From Telmatactis stephensoni (lineage: Eukaryota; Cnidaria; Anthozoa; Actiniaria; Isophelliidae), in the NCBI GenBank assembly GCA_029948255.1, contig JALIZF010001632.1, positions 310,001 to 374,000 of the forward strand: 64,000 bases of DNA, written 5' to 3'. The position numbers were made by a program, and so were the translations under genes. The notes beneath the pieces were generated by a model. The model saw only the letters and a list, made by a program, of their open reading frames with translations, did no database searches and had not been told where the DNA came from. This document shows positions 46,712 through 58,677 of this stretch, piece after piece; position 1 is the stretch's first letter; each line of letters starts with the position of its first letter.

Positions 46712-47756
46712 ATATTTCTAAGCTGCCTATCTGCATGTAAAGTGTATCCATAATGACCTTTCTTAAAATCAGTGCTAGCGATATGTTTATCATTGAAATT
46801 TGGTGTAGCCTGGGTGTGGTCCACAGGAAGAAAGGTGTAGAGGGTAAATGAAGGAGGGGATGGAAAACGAATGAGAAAAGAATGAAAAGCAAAATACAAG
46901 TGCATACGTACTAAGGCCACTCCTTTTCCCCTTTCTCTCCTCCCTCTCCCCTCACGTACCCACAACCTGAATTTTTTTCTTCCATTATGGGCCACTCTAG
47001 GCATAAGTTTGGTTGAATAATTACCAACAGGCATTGGAATGTTAAGGAGTATTGAACAACTATAGTTAGCATAGTTTTCAGTGTGTTGAAAATGTAAGTA
47101 GCAAATCATGATGCACAAGTGTAGAAAATCAAACAAATTAATCTTCTAACTAGGCATATTTGAATAACAGCACTAACAATATTGTATTCTAGTTGTTTTA
47201 AGGGATTTAAGTGGAGCAAAAATGTGATGGTGATTATATCATCCATATAGAATTCAAAAACGAAATAGTATTTTCTGTTGGACTTTGTACTTTGGAGATC
47301 TACCAATTTACTTGATCCATGTACAGGAAGATGTAATTTAGTGTTGTAATTGTCATCACATTTTTGCTCATCGTTTTTAAAAGTGATTCATATACTTTCA
47401 CTCAAAACCAGTCTACATTAAGACAAAAATCATACTATGGGAAACTTTGCTAAGCAAATCTATATGATGAATTTGAGCTGAAACTGTGAGGTCTTATCTG
47501 ATTGAAAGTGGACTGGAATATCTGATGTACAAACTGTCCAGCTCAGAATTCCACAGTCTAGTTCATGTTCATGCTTAGATTTTGCATGGCTTAAAAGTTT
47601 TCCAAATTCTTGTGCATACGGTTACTTCTTTTCAAGTATGACTACCTTCTTGTTACTTGGCATGAAGTGACAGTATTGGCATCCTATTAGAGAATTGAAT
47701 TTTCTTGTACAAAATATTTTCACTGTTTTGATCCCAGGATAAACGTCTGAATATTT

Positions 47757-48575
47757 GAAGGGACACCTCTAAAAATGGCCTAAGTGACTTTATGTGTGTT
47801 TGGATGCGAGGGCATTGGAAAAGTCCTATGCACAGAAAAGTCACTTCAGCCATTTTTTATGGGCACCCATTCATTTGTTCCCTACAAGCAGAAGACAAAG
47901 TTACCTCACTCCTCATTGCTTGTCGGGTAACACCCATCATCAATGCAGTAAATATTTCTTATCCTGAGATTTTAACATTCCTGGCTATCTTTATCAAATC
48001 TTGGTCAAGCAATGCACCACCTTAGAACTTTTGTCTATTAATGTGGCCATGGTTTGATAATGAATTGCATTGCTAGGGTTTCTATAAAGTATAAACTGCA
48101 TGATATGTCCAGGATGGTAGTCATGTGGATATATAGTGGGTTTCCTGTGGTGGCTAGATGTTTTTGTTTCATTGTGCTTTTATTTATTCATTTTTATATA
48201 ACTGAAGAGGTGTCCTTGAAAATGGCTTCAGTAACTTTTTAAAAAGGTAGACTTATCCATGCCAAATAATAGTACCTGCATGTAAAAAGTCACTTTGGCT
48301 GTTTTTATGGGTGCCCCTTCAATTTTAGCCTTTTGAAAGCAGCTGCAAATGAGGCTGATATAATTCTAGTAACTACTTTATTTTGGACAGGTTGTGCTTT
48401 TTTGGTAAAACTGGCTTTGGTACATAAATGAAGAAATGGTATGAAAAGCGGCTTAAGTGACTTTTAATTTGTGAAAGTCTTCTCAAATGATCTAAAATGG
48501 TACCATTTGACTTTCATAAGCAAATTAATATCAATGCCCAGAAATCAAAAGTCACTTCAACTGTTTTTGTTCAAC
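47757..48575. repeat. Three tandem inverted pairs of the (A)AAAGTCACTT motif
   Basis: Sense/antisense pairs lie at about 47772–47793/47836–47858, 48213–48240/48283–48305 and 48444–48466/48546–48569. The first two pairs have outer sequence GAAG(A/G)G(A/T)… and TATGGG(C/T)(A/G)CCC. Each pair looks like a diverged MITE of the family also found in UBE2H intron 4. Confidence 0.6.
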
Positions 48576-48744
48576 CTCCATTTCTTGCTATATCTGATAA
48601 TTTATCCCCAGAAAGTGACGGTAAAATTTTCAATTCTTCACACGTTTTGGGAGAGTGGGTTGTACATACAGATTGGAAGGTCTTCTTTGCCCACACACAG
48701 GACATCCGCTATATTCTGGTATTGTTGGTATTTTTAGAAATAAA

Positions 48745-49440
48745 TTAAGTCTTAAAAATTATTTCATCGGATCATTTATTGATATGTCTTCAAAACATCA
48801 ATACTCTGATTAACAAAAATCTATTTAACCACACCCACGTTAACGATGCAAACACCAGCGGAAGCAGTACTGTTTCATTTCACTGATGAACAAAAGCGAA
48901 CAAAACTAGTATTGATTCTGAGTTGAAGAATTCCATCACGTGCAGATGCGCGCAAATGTTGCAGGTTTAGGTAAGAGAGCATGACAAAATTTATTGCAAA
49001 GCGCGCGATCTTCCATGCAGGTGAGTTCCTGGCAGAAATATGCCAGGCCTTCCTCGTGCTCTCTTGGCTTAGTATCGAGTTCTTCTCTGGTCTGCAACTT
49101 GTTCTGTAACGTTGCGCCTGTCATGTCGCACTGAAACGTTCCAGCGTGACGCGCACGGCTGCAAGAATTTGATGACTATGAGTTTTAGAAATTGTAACGT
49201 AACGTTGCGTGAAAAAATATATATACGCGCGCGACATATTTGCGTACGCCAACCTTTAAAACCTTCATGCGTATATTCTTGCGTCCACTGAAAATCGGCT
49301 ATTGTAGGCTTGTGTTTTTGAGTTTCATATATACTAAATCGATTTTGTGTAATGAGCCGACATATGGGAACTAGCTTTGCCAAGAAATGTGCATTGCTGG
49401 TATTTGTCCACAGTTCATTTTTCTTCCAATTGCACTCCCT
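48745..49440. other. Intergenic, no gene seen
   Basis: Short minus-strand frames at 48936–49383 have no recognised domain. Confidence 0.4.
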
Positions 49441-49442
49441 TC

Positions 49443-49685
49443 AGCATGGCCGAGTGGCCGTCAGAGCGTTGGTCTCGCAATCTGGCGGTCCCAGGTTCGA
49501 TTCCCGCTCTGGCCACTAGCTGAGACTAGCTAGCTGAATTTGTTCCGATTTCGATTAGTTCAAATTCAGTTTCTCTGCCATGCTTGTACTGATAGCCAAC
49601 TGGTTTGCCTCCTTGCCAGTTGGGATTCTTAATCCATTTATGTTTGATTATACTTCATTTCAGTTCAGTTCATTTCAACCGCATT
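49443..49685 (+). mobile_element. tRNA-derived SINE (family A)
   Basis: The head has a good pol III box A (TGGCCGAGTGG) and a perfect box B (GGTTCGATTCC), followed by a non-tRNA body containing GCCAACTGGTTTGCCTCC and GCCAGTTGGGATTCTTAA. A related copy in the opposite direction lies at 63300–63512, which shows that this is a dispersed family and not a single tRNA gene. Confidence 0.8.
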
Positions 49686-49689
49686 TGAT

Positions 49690-52070
49690 TATATACATAT
49701 AGATATTTGCGGTATATAAATCTTAAAATATATTTTTTATTTATAATTTACTCCCTGAAACGTTCTTTACGCAACCCGGTACTTATTTGTTAAGCTGACC
49801 GTGTTGAGCGCGCGCTCAAGAGATTTTTCCCTCACTTTTCTCGCTTTTTCAACAAAATTTGATCATTGTAGTTGCGGTTAGCATCAATTGATTAGTATAA
49901 AAATCTTTTCCTCGAAAATTGTAAAATGATCAGTTGGTAACAGGACTTCGTGCCGTTCAATTCAGTCTGTAATTATACTCGGATTAAACAAATTCGCTAC
50001 GCGGTCGTCCAATTTTTATTCCTGATATGATTACCAAATTGGACTCCACTTAGTCTTATTATATACGTACCATCATTAATCGTGCTTTGAGTACCCTAGC
50101 GGAGACCAGCCTCTTAACTCACTCTAGGGGTTCTTTCGGCTGTTTTTGTTTACGTTTTCTATTTTTCTCTCTCTCTTTTGGGCCTAAAATATATATAAAA
50201 AAAAGAAAAATATAAAAGCGGAGAGAACCACGAGAGTGGGTTGAAGCCTCTGGTTCCATGGTCTCCTTGGAGCCATTTTTAGGATCGTTACTAAAACTAC
50301 TACATGCATGCATGGTCCCAGTGGTTTTCTTTTCTTTTCTTGTATTCCGACGTATTTATTAAGGATGGTGGCCCATAATTCCAGCGCGCATTGTGTTCTG
50401 CGCTTTGTGATCGCCTGTGTTGTGAGATAAATGGCTTTGACAAGAAATCGGATTTTTAACATGAGGAGTTGTTTTAATTTGGAAGAAGATGTCTAATAGC
50501 CCACGTTTTTCTCATGTTTGCGTGTTCATTCAAATTGTGGTAAAATTAAAGAAGCTGTTGTACAAAACCAAAGTCATTTCTGTCAGAAAGTCTAAATTGT
50601 TCGTAAGTAGTTTTGGCAGATGAAAGTTGAATCAAAGTGTTAATGAATCCAACGCGAAAATTTGGATCGAAAATGAGGTTTAGGCCTTCATTTGCTCATT
50701 TGCTATATGTTTTTTTATATTCAGCTTGAAAAAGCCTAATCCCAACACAACTTCAAGAAAAAGTCTTTGTACAATTCAAAAATCCGTTTTAAACAAGTAT
50801 CTTATCTTGGTACATCAGTTAGTTTTTAATCGGTAGAAAAAGGATTTGCATGCATTCGAGTGTTAATCCAGAACGAGAATTTGGATTAAAACTCGCACGA
50901 AGGTCTAGTTTTTGGCGCTTTTCGCCATTATTGCTCGATCGTCATGGAAAAAAAGGAGACAAACTATTTTTAACCGAAGTCTATATGCTTGTTAGGCCAT
51001 CCTCACTGTTTTTCCGTTTTCCATCGCCCGACCAACCCTTTTTTCAAAACTGATTGGAAGAAATAAAAAAATTAGATAACTAAACTCAAACACTGAAAGC
51101 GCAAAAAAAAGATATATATATATATATAAGCAATATACGTGTTTTTATAAACCTGTTAACCCGCGATCTGTAGTCATTTTAATTTAGTGCGCATGCGGAA
51201 ACAACAGGCTTTTCGCGCTGACTTCACGGTTACCAACTTTTTCCAAACTTTTCGCGATTTTTGCCACTTTTTGTCGTCTTTTTGGCCAAATTTGAAAAGG
51301 GTTTTTTAAACTGAATGAAGCTTAGAAAGACAATTCAGTCATCAGAAGAGGAACTGAGCAAAATGGGCTATTGGCACAACTGCTGGGTATCTGAGAAAAG
51401 CAAAATGAGGCATTTGAATCGGAAAAGCGACCTCTAACAGAGCTCAAAAAGCTGTAACAATCGACTACAATTCAAGTAGCAAATATTATAGTAAGTTTTT
51501 TTCCTCAAAATAATTAGCGCTGTAGCCTGGATCTGACACTAGCTAGGTCTGGCTATTTTTCTAGAGGAAGCCTATTCAGAAAAACATGCACGATGTTTAC
51601 ACTACGTTTAAGGTGTTGGCGCGAGGACAGTGACATACGCAATACCGGCGTTTTTCTGCCCTGTTTTCCCCTACCATTATTCTATTCGCTTTATTTTTTA
51701 TTTATTTAGTTGTTTTTTTTTGCGACCGACCGACCCAACCATGTGGGGATCTTTGGCGATGGGAAACGATAAAAAAGTGAGTACGGCTTTTAACCTGCCA
51801 AAGGCAGTCATTTCTTATAAAGTTGCAAAAAAGCACAATTTTATCGTTTGACTTCTACAGCCTCTTCAATCAAGCGAAACAACTTGATCAAGCGCGATTT
51901 TCCGTTTTAGCCAAACAGCTGTGCTTCCTGACTATTGCACGTTCAACTAACTTATCAGGAAGTTCGTCGATTTGTTCCATTATAATGTATTGTCAAGCCA
52001 TCATATCACTTTAATTATGATATCATAGTACTACATATTATTTTGTTTTGCCAGATTTCCGTCGCATTTA
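49690..52070. other. Intergenic, no gene seen
   Basis: AT-rich spacer with a short (TA)n at about 51113–51128. No exon or RNA gene supported. Confidence 0.45.
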
Positions 52071-52084
52071 TCGTTCCCACGTCC

Positions 52085-52325
52085 CAGGGTCGTGACATGG
52101 TACGTGGGATCAGGGATCACAGGCTTGGGATCGGGATCTCAAGCCATGGGATCGGGGTCACAAACGTGGGATCGGGATCAGTAGTCAAATCAACAGGATT
52201 CAGGGATCGGAATTTTCACAACTGGGATCAGGGATCAAAATAAGAGAACTTTTGGGATCAGGGATCAAAATTTTCGACCAAAAAACGGGATCACGAGCGA
52301 AAAAACGTACCATGTCACGACCCTG
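52085..52325. mobile_element. 241-bp element with perfect 21-bp TIRs, 7-bp target duplication and internal GGGATC repeats
   Basis: CAGGGTCGTGACATGGTACG(T) at 52085–52105 is exactly inverted at 52305–52325. CACGTCC flanks both ends (52078–52084 and 52326–52332). The interior is a degenerate array of GGGATCAGGGATCA units with about 20–35-bp spacing. There is no ORF. The perfect ends suggest a recent insertion. Confidence 0.88.
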
Positions 52326-52507
52326 CACGTCCACTGAGAAGAACTTTGTATAACAAGACGCATAGCTGCGTGAACTCGGGCTTTCTATGTAGTAAATCAT
52401 GAGTTCTCTTTGTTAACATTGTCCCTTTAAATTCTCCATTCGTTTAATCTGCTGTGCTCTTTGACCTAAAAGCGCATTTATACAGGCTTAGCCTTCTTTT
52501 CTAGAAA

Positions 52508-52552
52508 GACCTATACCCTATACCTATACCTATACCCTATACCTATACCCTG
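52508..52552. repeat. CCTATA(C) short tandem repeat
   Basis: About seven units alternating CCTATACCTATA and CCTATACCCTATA. An interstitial telomere origin is not supported, because the unit is not TTAGGG/CCCTAA. Confidence 0.85.
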
Positions 52553-52559
52553 GTTTATC

Positions 52560-53500
52560 GTCTCCTTCCGACGTTTATTTACTTGATAAGAGAGAAACTC
52601 TCTAAAGAAAGCGAATAATAAACCCCTGGAGCCTAGGGTAAGAAAGACCCATCGGATTAAAAATTGATTTTTGTTTATAGTCACTACACGTGAAATGGTT
52701 TTTTTCAAACTAACTTATTTGACTTCTGCAGTGTACTATCAATTTTAATCATGATATTTTGATTCATTTGCTTTATTAATAACAACAACTTTTGCAATAA
52801 TTTGAAGAGACAAATAAATGTGTTTTAAAGTTTATCTGTTTATCAGTTTATCTGAAGGGTCAGTGCTTGAGCGTCGGACCGGAAATCCGAATGTAGGCTC
52901 AAATCACGCTGAGGGCTCGGAATTTTTAAGATCTGAAATTTTTACACTCGCAGAAGCATTCACATCCAACGAACACATTTCCGAGTGACAATCCAATCAT
53001 TTACTTACAGAAGAATTGTTGGTAATTCTGCCTGCCTTGAAACAAACCAACTTTAATATAACTGATTTGCAATACTCACAACTCTACAACTTCAACACGG
53101 ATTATTAGCAGAATTGATTCACAGTTGGTGATCATTAAAGATGAAAACTACCGCTCTATGTTATACTGCTCTATGTTTTAACTATAACTATTAGACTACG
53201 TTGAATTTAAGCACAAACTTTCCTTTATTTTCTTGGTTTTTAGCTTTCAAATAGCAATACAATTTAGATGACTTGGGTATTTCAACGAATACGTTCGTAA
53301 ACAAACTCAAAAATGTTCGCTCGTAAATTGATAAAGTTCGCGGACCGACTCGTTTCGAAAATGCTCGACATCTTTTAGTGTGGGTCTACCGCGAACAGTG
53401 TGTGCTTTTGTATGTAGCTTGAGCGTACTAGAAATCATATTTACCCTTGAATCGCGAGACATCTTGCAGGTCGCCATGATGACCATGTGCTTTTGACGCT
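52560..53500. other. Intergenic, no gene seen
   Basis: No supported feature. Confidence 0.4.
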
Positions 53501-53505
53501 TATTT

Positions 53506-53599
53506 AGGTATATACTTCATGGTTTTGAGTGCCGTATAGTCGCTCTGTACTTCTCAAGTAAAGAAGCGACTATATAGGACAATCATGAAGTATATACCT
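53506..53599. repeat. Small foldback with AGGTATATACTTCATG ends
   Basis: AGGTATATACTTCATG…TATAGTCGCT on the left is inverted as AGCGACTATATAGGACAATC and ATGAAGTATATACCT on the right. The element is about 94 bp. Confidence 0.75.
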
Positions 53600-54003
53600 C
53601 TCGACGCATGCGCCTTTCTATCTATACGCATGCGCTTTAGTTGCCAGACTGCGTTTTGCGTCGGAACGAGGAAAATAATAACAACAATAACGAAGCCCAA
53701 TTTATAACTCGGGCATTCCTACGGAAGCCCGAGTAATTAGCATATCAGTAGAATTGACAGGAACTGACAGCCAGTTCACGAACGTTTGAGGTGATCAACT
53801 TAATGACGACGGTCATTTTTGGAGTTTACAGCGGCTGGAACTGATAATCCTTGCGCGCGCAGTTATTTTAATTACCAGTCCTCGCGCAACCCCGCGGTCG
53901 AACGTCTAGCGGGAAAATTATAACCCAACATTTGCGAACAAATTTAAAGGTCGTGCACTGTTTTTGTTGCAATAAATTCTTGTTTATATAAGACGTGTTT
54001 GTT

Positions 54004-55392
54004 AATGGCCACCAAAAAGTGTATAGTTTGCCAAAGGCGGTCTACATCGCGTTGGTTTTCGGTCACAGACAATAATAAAAGAGAGTTAGACTGAATACTT
54101 TGGCGCTACGATGACGGAGACAGACGATGTTTTGTGTACCTCTTGTCAAAGGAATCTTACGAGATCAAAGAGCAAATACAGCTTCAAATACGATAAAAAT
54201 CTGGACTCAAGAGGCACGCAAAGTATTCCAAAGACTGTCCTTTCAAAACGATCACAAGAAGACTCACTTTTAGCTACCGTAACCGAAGGAACTGCATGAA
54301 TTCATACACTGCGCTTCGAGATATTTTTGTATGTCATAAGATTTCTAAACATCAAGGACATCTCCTTTAGTTTAACCAGTTCACATTTTCTACCGCCTTT
54401 GTAATGACCAAATGACTTGGAAACTTATGCTGAGAAGGGATTTTCCCGAATTCTCGCACCTCATTGATAATTCTGTTTCCTCGACTTCACATCTCTGTTT
54501 ACAATATAAACTCGCAGTCATGAACCTCTTACCAGCACAACACATTCACAAGATACCGAACACGAACTTTTACTACAATGAAACAGCTACAAAGTCGTTT
54601 AACTAAACTGGAGATGACTAACGTGGACAGGGATGTCTTAAAGCCCGTAACAAAACTTCAGGACCAGGTAAATAATTTCCCAGTTTTAACCTTCGATTCC
54701 CCTTGATTTAACAATTGAAAACAATTATATTTATGACTTTTTTATTTGTAATATAAAACTCTTCACAGATTCATCTGACCTGAATGTTATGAGCCAAATA
54801 TCTACTTTGAAACAGGAGTTGACAAAACTTCACAACTATAATATTATGTAGATATTGTTGATATATCTGGATTTGAAAAGCAATCGATTACTGATTTCCT
54901 TAAATATCTCCATTATTACTCTGCGAGCACTTCCTGCTTTGATTCAAGGAGGAGAAAAAAGGAAACTATGCTCGCAGACTACAGCATTATGTGAAGATTA
55001 ACTCTTGACACCATAACTTCATCAAATATTATTCCTTTTCAATAATATTTTTGCTTTAGGTATTTATTAACATCTTTAAGAAAAAGCAAGGTCAGAGTGT
55101 TAATGGCTTTATTAATGTCTGATAATGACAAAGAAAAGTCAATCAAGTTGATGGCCATCCCAGAAGCACAAACAGGAAGTTTATCAGCATTTTGTAGTAC
55201 TTTGAAAAAGAGAAGCCAGCTGCTTGAAAAGTTGACATCATCTATAAGTTCCCCAGTCAAGTCAGCAGTGAGGATGTGACTGCTCAGCAAGCCTCAACAA
55301 TAAGGAGGAATAAGGAAGAGTTCATTCAATCTGCAGAAGAGGCAGGGATAAAAATTGTCAGCAGATTCACAGAATTCAGCAGAAGCAAGTAA
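54004..55392 (+). pseudogene. Decayed gene with a CxxC…CxxC zinc-binding start and coiled-coil exons
   Basis: It begins at ATG 54005 with KKCIVCQRRSTSRWF. After about 29 codons the frame breaks at TGA near 54092 and resumes one base away as EYFGATMTETDDVLCTSCQR. The paired CxxC motifs suggest a zinc ribbon. Further coding-like pieces follow: a heptad-like stretch (MKQLQSRLTKLEMTNVDRDV, about 54578–54668) with a CAG|GTAAAT donor; another (MSQISTLKQELTKL, about 54790–54830) behind CTTCACAG; and FCSTLKKRSQLLEKL joined by a frame change to EDVTAQQASTIRRNKEEFIQ (about 55190–55392), ending TAA. The pieces do not join in one frame. I do not recognise the family; a transposon-borne or young lineage-specific gene is possible. 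Confidence 0.4.
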
Positions 55393-55584
55393 TAACAATT
55401 TTCTGCAGCTATAATAACAGCTAATAAGTTCACAGCAGAATACCTGGGGCGCCCTTAAGACTTAATTTATCCCTATTCTTAGCAATGACAAAGTAAAGAA
55501 CATGGATAACATGAACTCCCACCCCCCATGGATGGACTTCATTTTGAAGCTTTGTGCACTACCATGCCATGAGGGTTTTTCTCC

Positions 55585-55803
55585 AGGTTCTTCGGTATTT
55601 CTTCTCTAAGCAAAAATCAACATGTAAGTTGAGAGTTGTATGTAAAAATATTTAATGTAGAGGTAGTGGGTGTGAGTGACAGTAGATGAAGAACCACTAT
55701 GTGGATATGATGCTGTGAAAAGATTATTTATTTATTTATCATTTATGTATTTATTATATATATATATATTTATTTTATTTATTTATTTATTATTTCTTTA
55801 TTA
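55585..55803 (+). mobile_element. 3' part of a SINE (family B) with TTTA tail
   Basis: GCAAAAATCAACATGTAAGT and TTGAGAGTTGTATGTA match the body of the SINE at 59307–59570. It is followed by TTTATTTATT-type repeats to about 55803. The tRNA-like head is missing. Confidence 0.6.
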
Positions 55804-57110
55804 AGTGTGAATGCCAAATATACTGAGACTTTCAGTAGTTTGCAAAAACAACTAGCATTGATGTTTCCATCAAATTTCTCTTTTCTCAATGCAAAATAGG
55901 CAAGTAGTCAATCTATAATAGACATAAATGGTAATCCATTCTTACTAACCATCCATCACAAATGCAATTAATTAGAGCACAGTTTGCTTTTAATTACTGA
56001 TGCTTGAGTAGACTACTAAAACAGAGTACACTATAGTGGAAGTTCAGATTATATGTGAACAGAAAATATAATTAATTTCAAATACATAGCAAAATTTATT
56101 AGGCTAAGAGTCTAGGTTAAGTGAAAAAAATAAGGTACAGTATGTAATATAATGTAATTGATACTTGATAGCATGTATGGATTATTTACTTTAACCATGG
56201 TCACATCAGTTTATCTAAACAAACCAAATTATTAGTTGACAATAATAGAATTCAAGATCAAATTCTAGACTCAATAAAAACTACACTTGCAGACTTTGAA
56301 ACCAAACCTGTTTTCATAGTAGTTTGCAAGAATTATTTAACGTCAGTGATAATCTAGTTTTGCAATAAGTGTTTGCATGGGTACATTAAGTGATCATGCA
56401 CAGTTAGAGTCAAATGACAGTAGAGATCATCTAGAGCTTGTAAAGCAATAGACTTGATGTCTTCAATCTTAATATTACTCAGGGGAATGTTATTTCAAAC
56501 CACTAGCATACAAGCACTACAAGCATGCAACACTTTGTAGTATTTGTTCTAAATAGTGCTTATTAAACAAAGAAAACAATAGAATTAGCAAAAAAAAAAA
56601 AAAGAAAAAGAAAATAGCACTATTTAGTACCTATTTATGTTGCACACTTTTAGTGTTTGTATTCTATTGATCAAGGGTAGAAAGAATAATCACATTATTT
56701 GTATAGCATTGTAAATAACATATCGTAGATTGCAATAATAGTTATTTATATAGTGATCAATGGTTAATGGTACAGAATATAGGAATATTGATATTTATCT
56801 TTCAGGTGAAATGTCACATGCTAATGACTGTGTAGTTTGAATTTAGAGACAAGCTTGTGGGGGGAAAAATCACCTGGAAACATTTCCAAACCATTAATGA
56901 CTATATAGCTATTTAGTAGAATTTGGATAACTACCAGAGAAATAAAAGAGTTGCTACAGACTGCTTATAAGCAGCATCGATGCACGCTCACATTTAGTCA
57001 GACATACATATTCGACGCAAGAATGTAAAATACACCACGAAGAAGGGCTGTAAACTCGATCGAATATTACTATTTGAATCAATAAATGTTCATTTTAACA
57101 AAATAACTTG
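55804..57110. other. AT-rich intergenic, no gene seen
   Basis: Contains an A-rich tract at about 56590–56612. No exon supported. Confidence 0.4.
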
Positions 57111-57118
57111 ACACTAAC

Positions 57119-57190
57119 CTGTGGCAACTGGGTAGATTTTCGTCTATTTGCATCCAAACCGGTCGAGGGGGCTCGAGGGTGGCTAGACAT
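57119..57190 (-). CDS. Candidate first coding exon of an unrecognised gene
   Basis: ATG 57190 opens a 24-codon Ser/Pro/Arg-rich segment (MSSHPRAPSTGLDANRRKST), followed exactly in phase 0 by CAG|GTTAGT. The composition looks like a disordered N-terminus. No downstream exon was found on the minus strand within the window. A 23-bp near-copy of its 3' border (CCTGTGGCAACTGG…GATTTT) occurs at 57508–57531, so a local duplication is an alternative origin. Confidence 0.35.
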
Positions 57191-57199
57191 TTTCCAGTT

Positions 57200-58040
57200 G
57201 TAGATTTCCTTTTGAATGAGGCAATGTTCTAACTGCAGTTTTTGCTGCTGATGGGAATAGTTACAGCTGAACTGTGAAGAGCATTATATAAGAATATCCG
57301 AGAAACCTTCTTTGTGCCATAATTCGGTTTTCCAGACTACAGAGCTACTCAAGAAAAAAGTAAACAACGGAGTCCCGTAATCACTGTTGCAGAACCGATG
57401 CGAAGATGTAAAACCGACGAACATATGCTGAAGATGGGCTGATATCCCAGATTTACCGCTCTGTTTCTCTTGTTTGTCTCTCTAAGAACACTTCCAGTCC
57501 AAGTTTATCCTGTGGCAACTGGCTCGATTTTGAGCAATCTTTAACTGAGAGAAAGCAGCCTTGTTCACTCTTTTGTTCAAGCCTGACATTCGATGCTCGT
57601 ACTTCAAGGCAAAAATGCCCAATTTTTTCGAACTAATTTTAAACAGAGTTATCATCCTGGCATCCATAAATGCACAATGAAGCAATACATGGGTGAATTT
57701 CTCCTTGCAGATAATAATTCCTTGACTATTTTAAGCTTTAAAGACACCGTTCGATAAAAACACCAAATCTTCTCTCGTTTCCAGAAGTGCGCCCACGATC
57801 AGTTTTCCAGCCGATTATCAAAGTAAAAATATACACCGCTGACACTTTGTTCGCAGTCGTTAATTTGATCGGCAATCTTAAGAATTAAACGTTCGTGAGT
57901 TAGCCTGGGAGTGCCAGAGATTTGGCGCCTTGTGTTATGTTTCGTTAATGTAAATTATCTTGTATTTGGCTCGCTTTTTGTTTCGTTAATAATTATATTG
58001 AAAGAATTATATTGAAAGAATTAGAGTGATTTAGCAAACG
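57200..58040. other. Non-coding gap
   Basis: The minus-strand frame at 57482–57685 has no recognised motif. No RNA gene was seen. Confidence 0.4.
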
Positions 58041-58047
58041 CGACGTT

Positions 58048-58245
58048 GATTCGCAACAACGATTTTCCGCCCAACAAATATTGTCCATAAAGTTTATGCC
58101 GTGGAAAATACAAAACGCAATATTTTAGCAATATTTTTGCTTAGTGAACAAGTGGCAAATGTTTGATATGAATTTGAAAAACTTTCAACACAAAATTATC
58201 AATTTGACCAATTTAGTGTTGCGCGAAAAATCGTTGTTGCGAATC
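58048..58245. repeat. Inverted repeat GATTCGCAACAACGATTTT
   Basis: GATTCGCAACAACGATTTT at 58048–58066 is inverted at 58227–58245. It encloses about 160 bp of AT-rich DNA. Probably a small TIR element. Confidence 0.7.
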
Positions 58246-58483
58246 GACCCGTGTAACTTCACCTTACGTAACGCAAGCCGTTAATATCTCCGTTTTATCA
58301 ATTTTCCGTTTTAATCCCATTTATTGAAAGTTCAGGTCAGTTGTGTTTCTCTCTCTCTCTCTCTCTTCATATAAATGCGTTTTTGGTTCCGATTTGTTTT
58401 TGGTTAATTCAGTTATAATCAATCTGTGTAGGTGCATCTGAACATTAGAGAGATTAAGCATCACGCAAACAAACGGCACACTC

Positions 58484-58505
58484 AACTTGTCTCGCGAGAC
58501 AAGTT
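58484..58505. promoter_or_regulatory. 22-bp perfect CGCG palindrome in the ZC3HC1 promoter
   Basis: AACTTGTCTCG and its complement form an uninterrupted palindrome centred on TCTCGCGAGA, with a further half copy (GCGAGACAAGTT) at 58510–58521. TCTCGCGAGA is a known promoter motif of housekeeping animal genes (bound by BANP in vertebrates). It lies about 175–195 bp before the ZC3HC1 start codon, as expected for such a role. Confidence 0.6.
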
Positions 58506-58677
58506 TGTTGCGAGACAAGTTAAGTGTTGCTCGTATTACCGTAGCTTAAAAGGGAAAAGTCGCTCTTTCGTTTGAGTGCTTTAATCTGCCTGCCGTTTCC
58601 CGAATGCGTGATGATTAGCGAGCGCAGCGCCAACGATCACTTTCATATTTTGGTCAGCAGAAATTCTGAAATCCAAT

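Noticed and set aside
49443..49520. Possible functional tRNA gene
   Set aside because: Boxes A and B are good, but a non-tRNA body follows and is shared with the 63.4-kb copy, so it is a SINE.
52508..52552. Telomere-like array
   Set aside because: Unit is CCTATA(C), not the CCCTAA expected in cnidarians.
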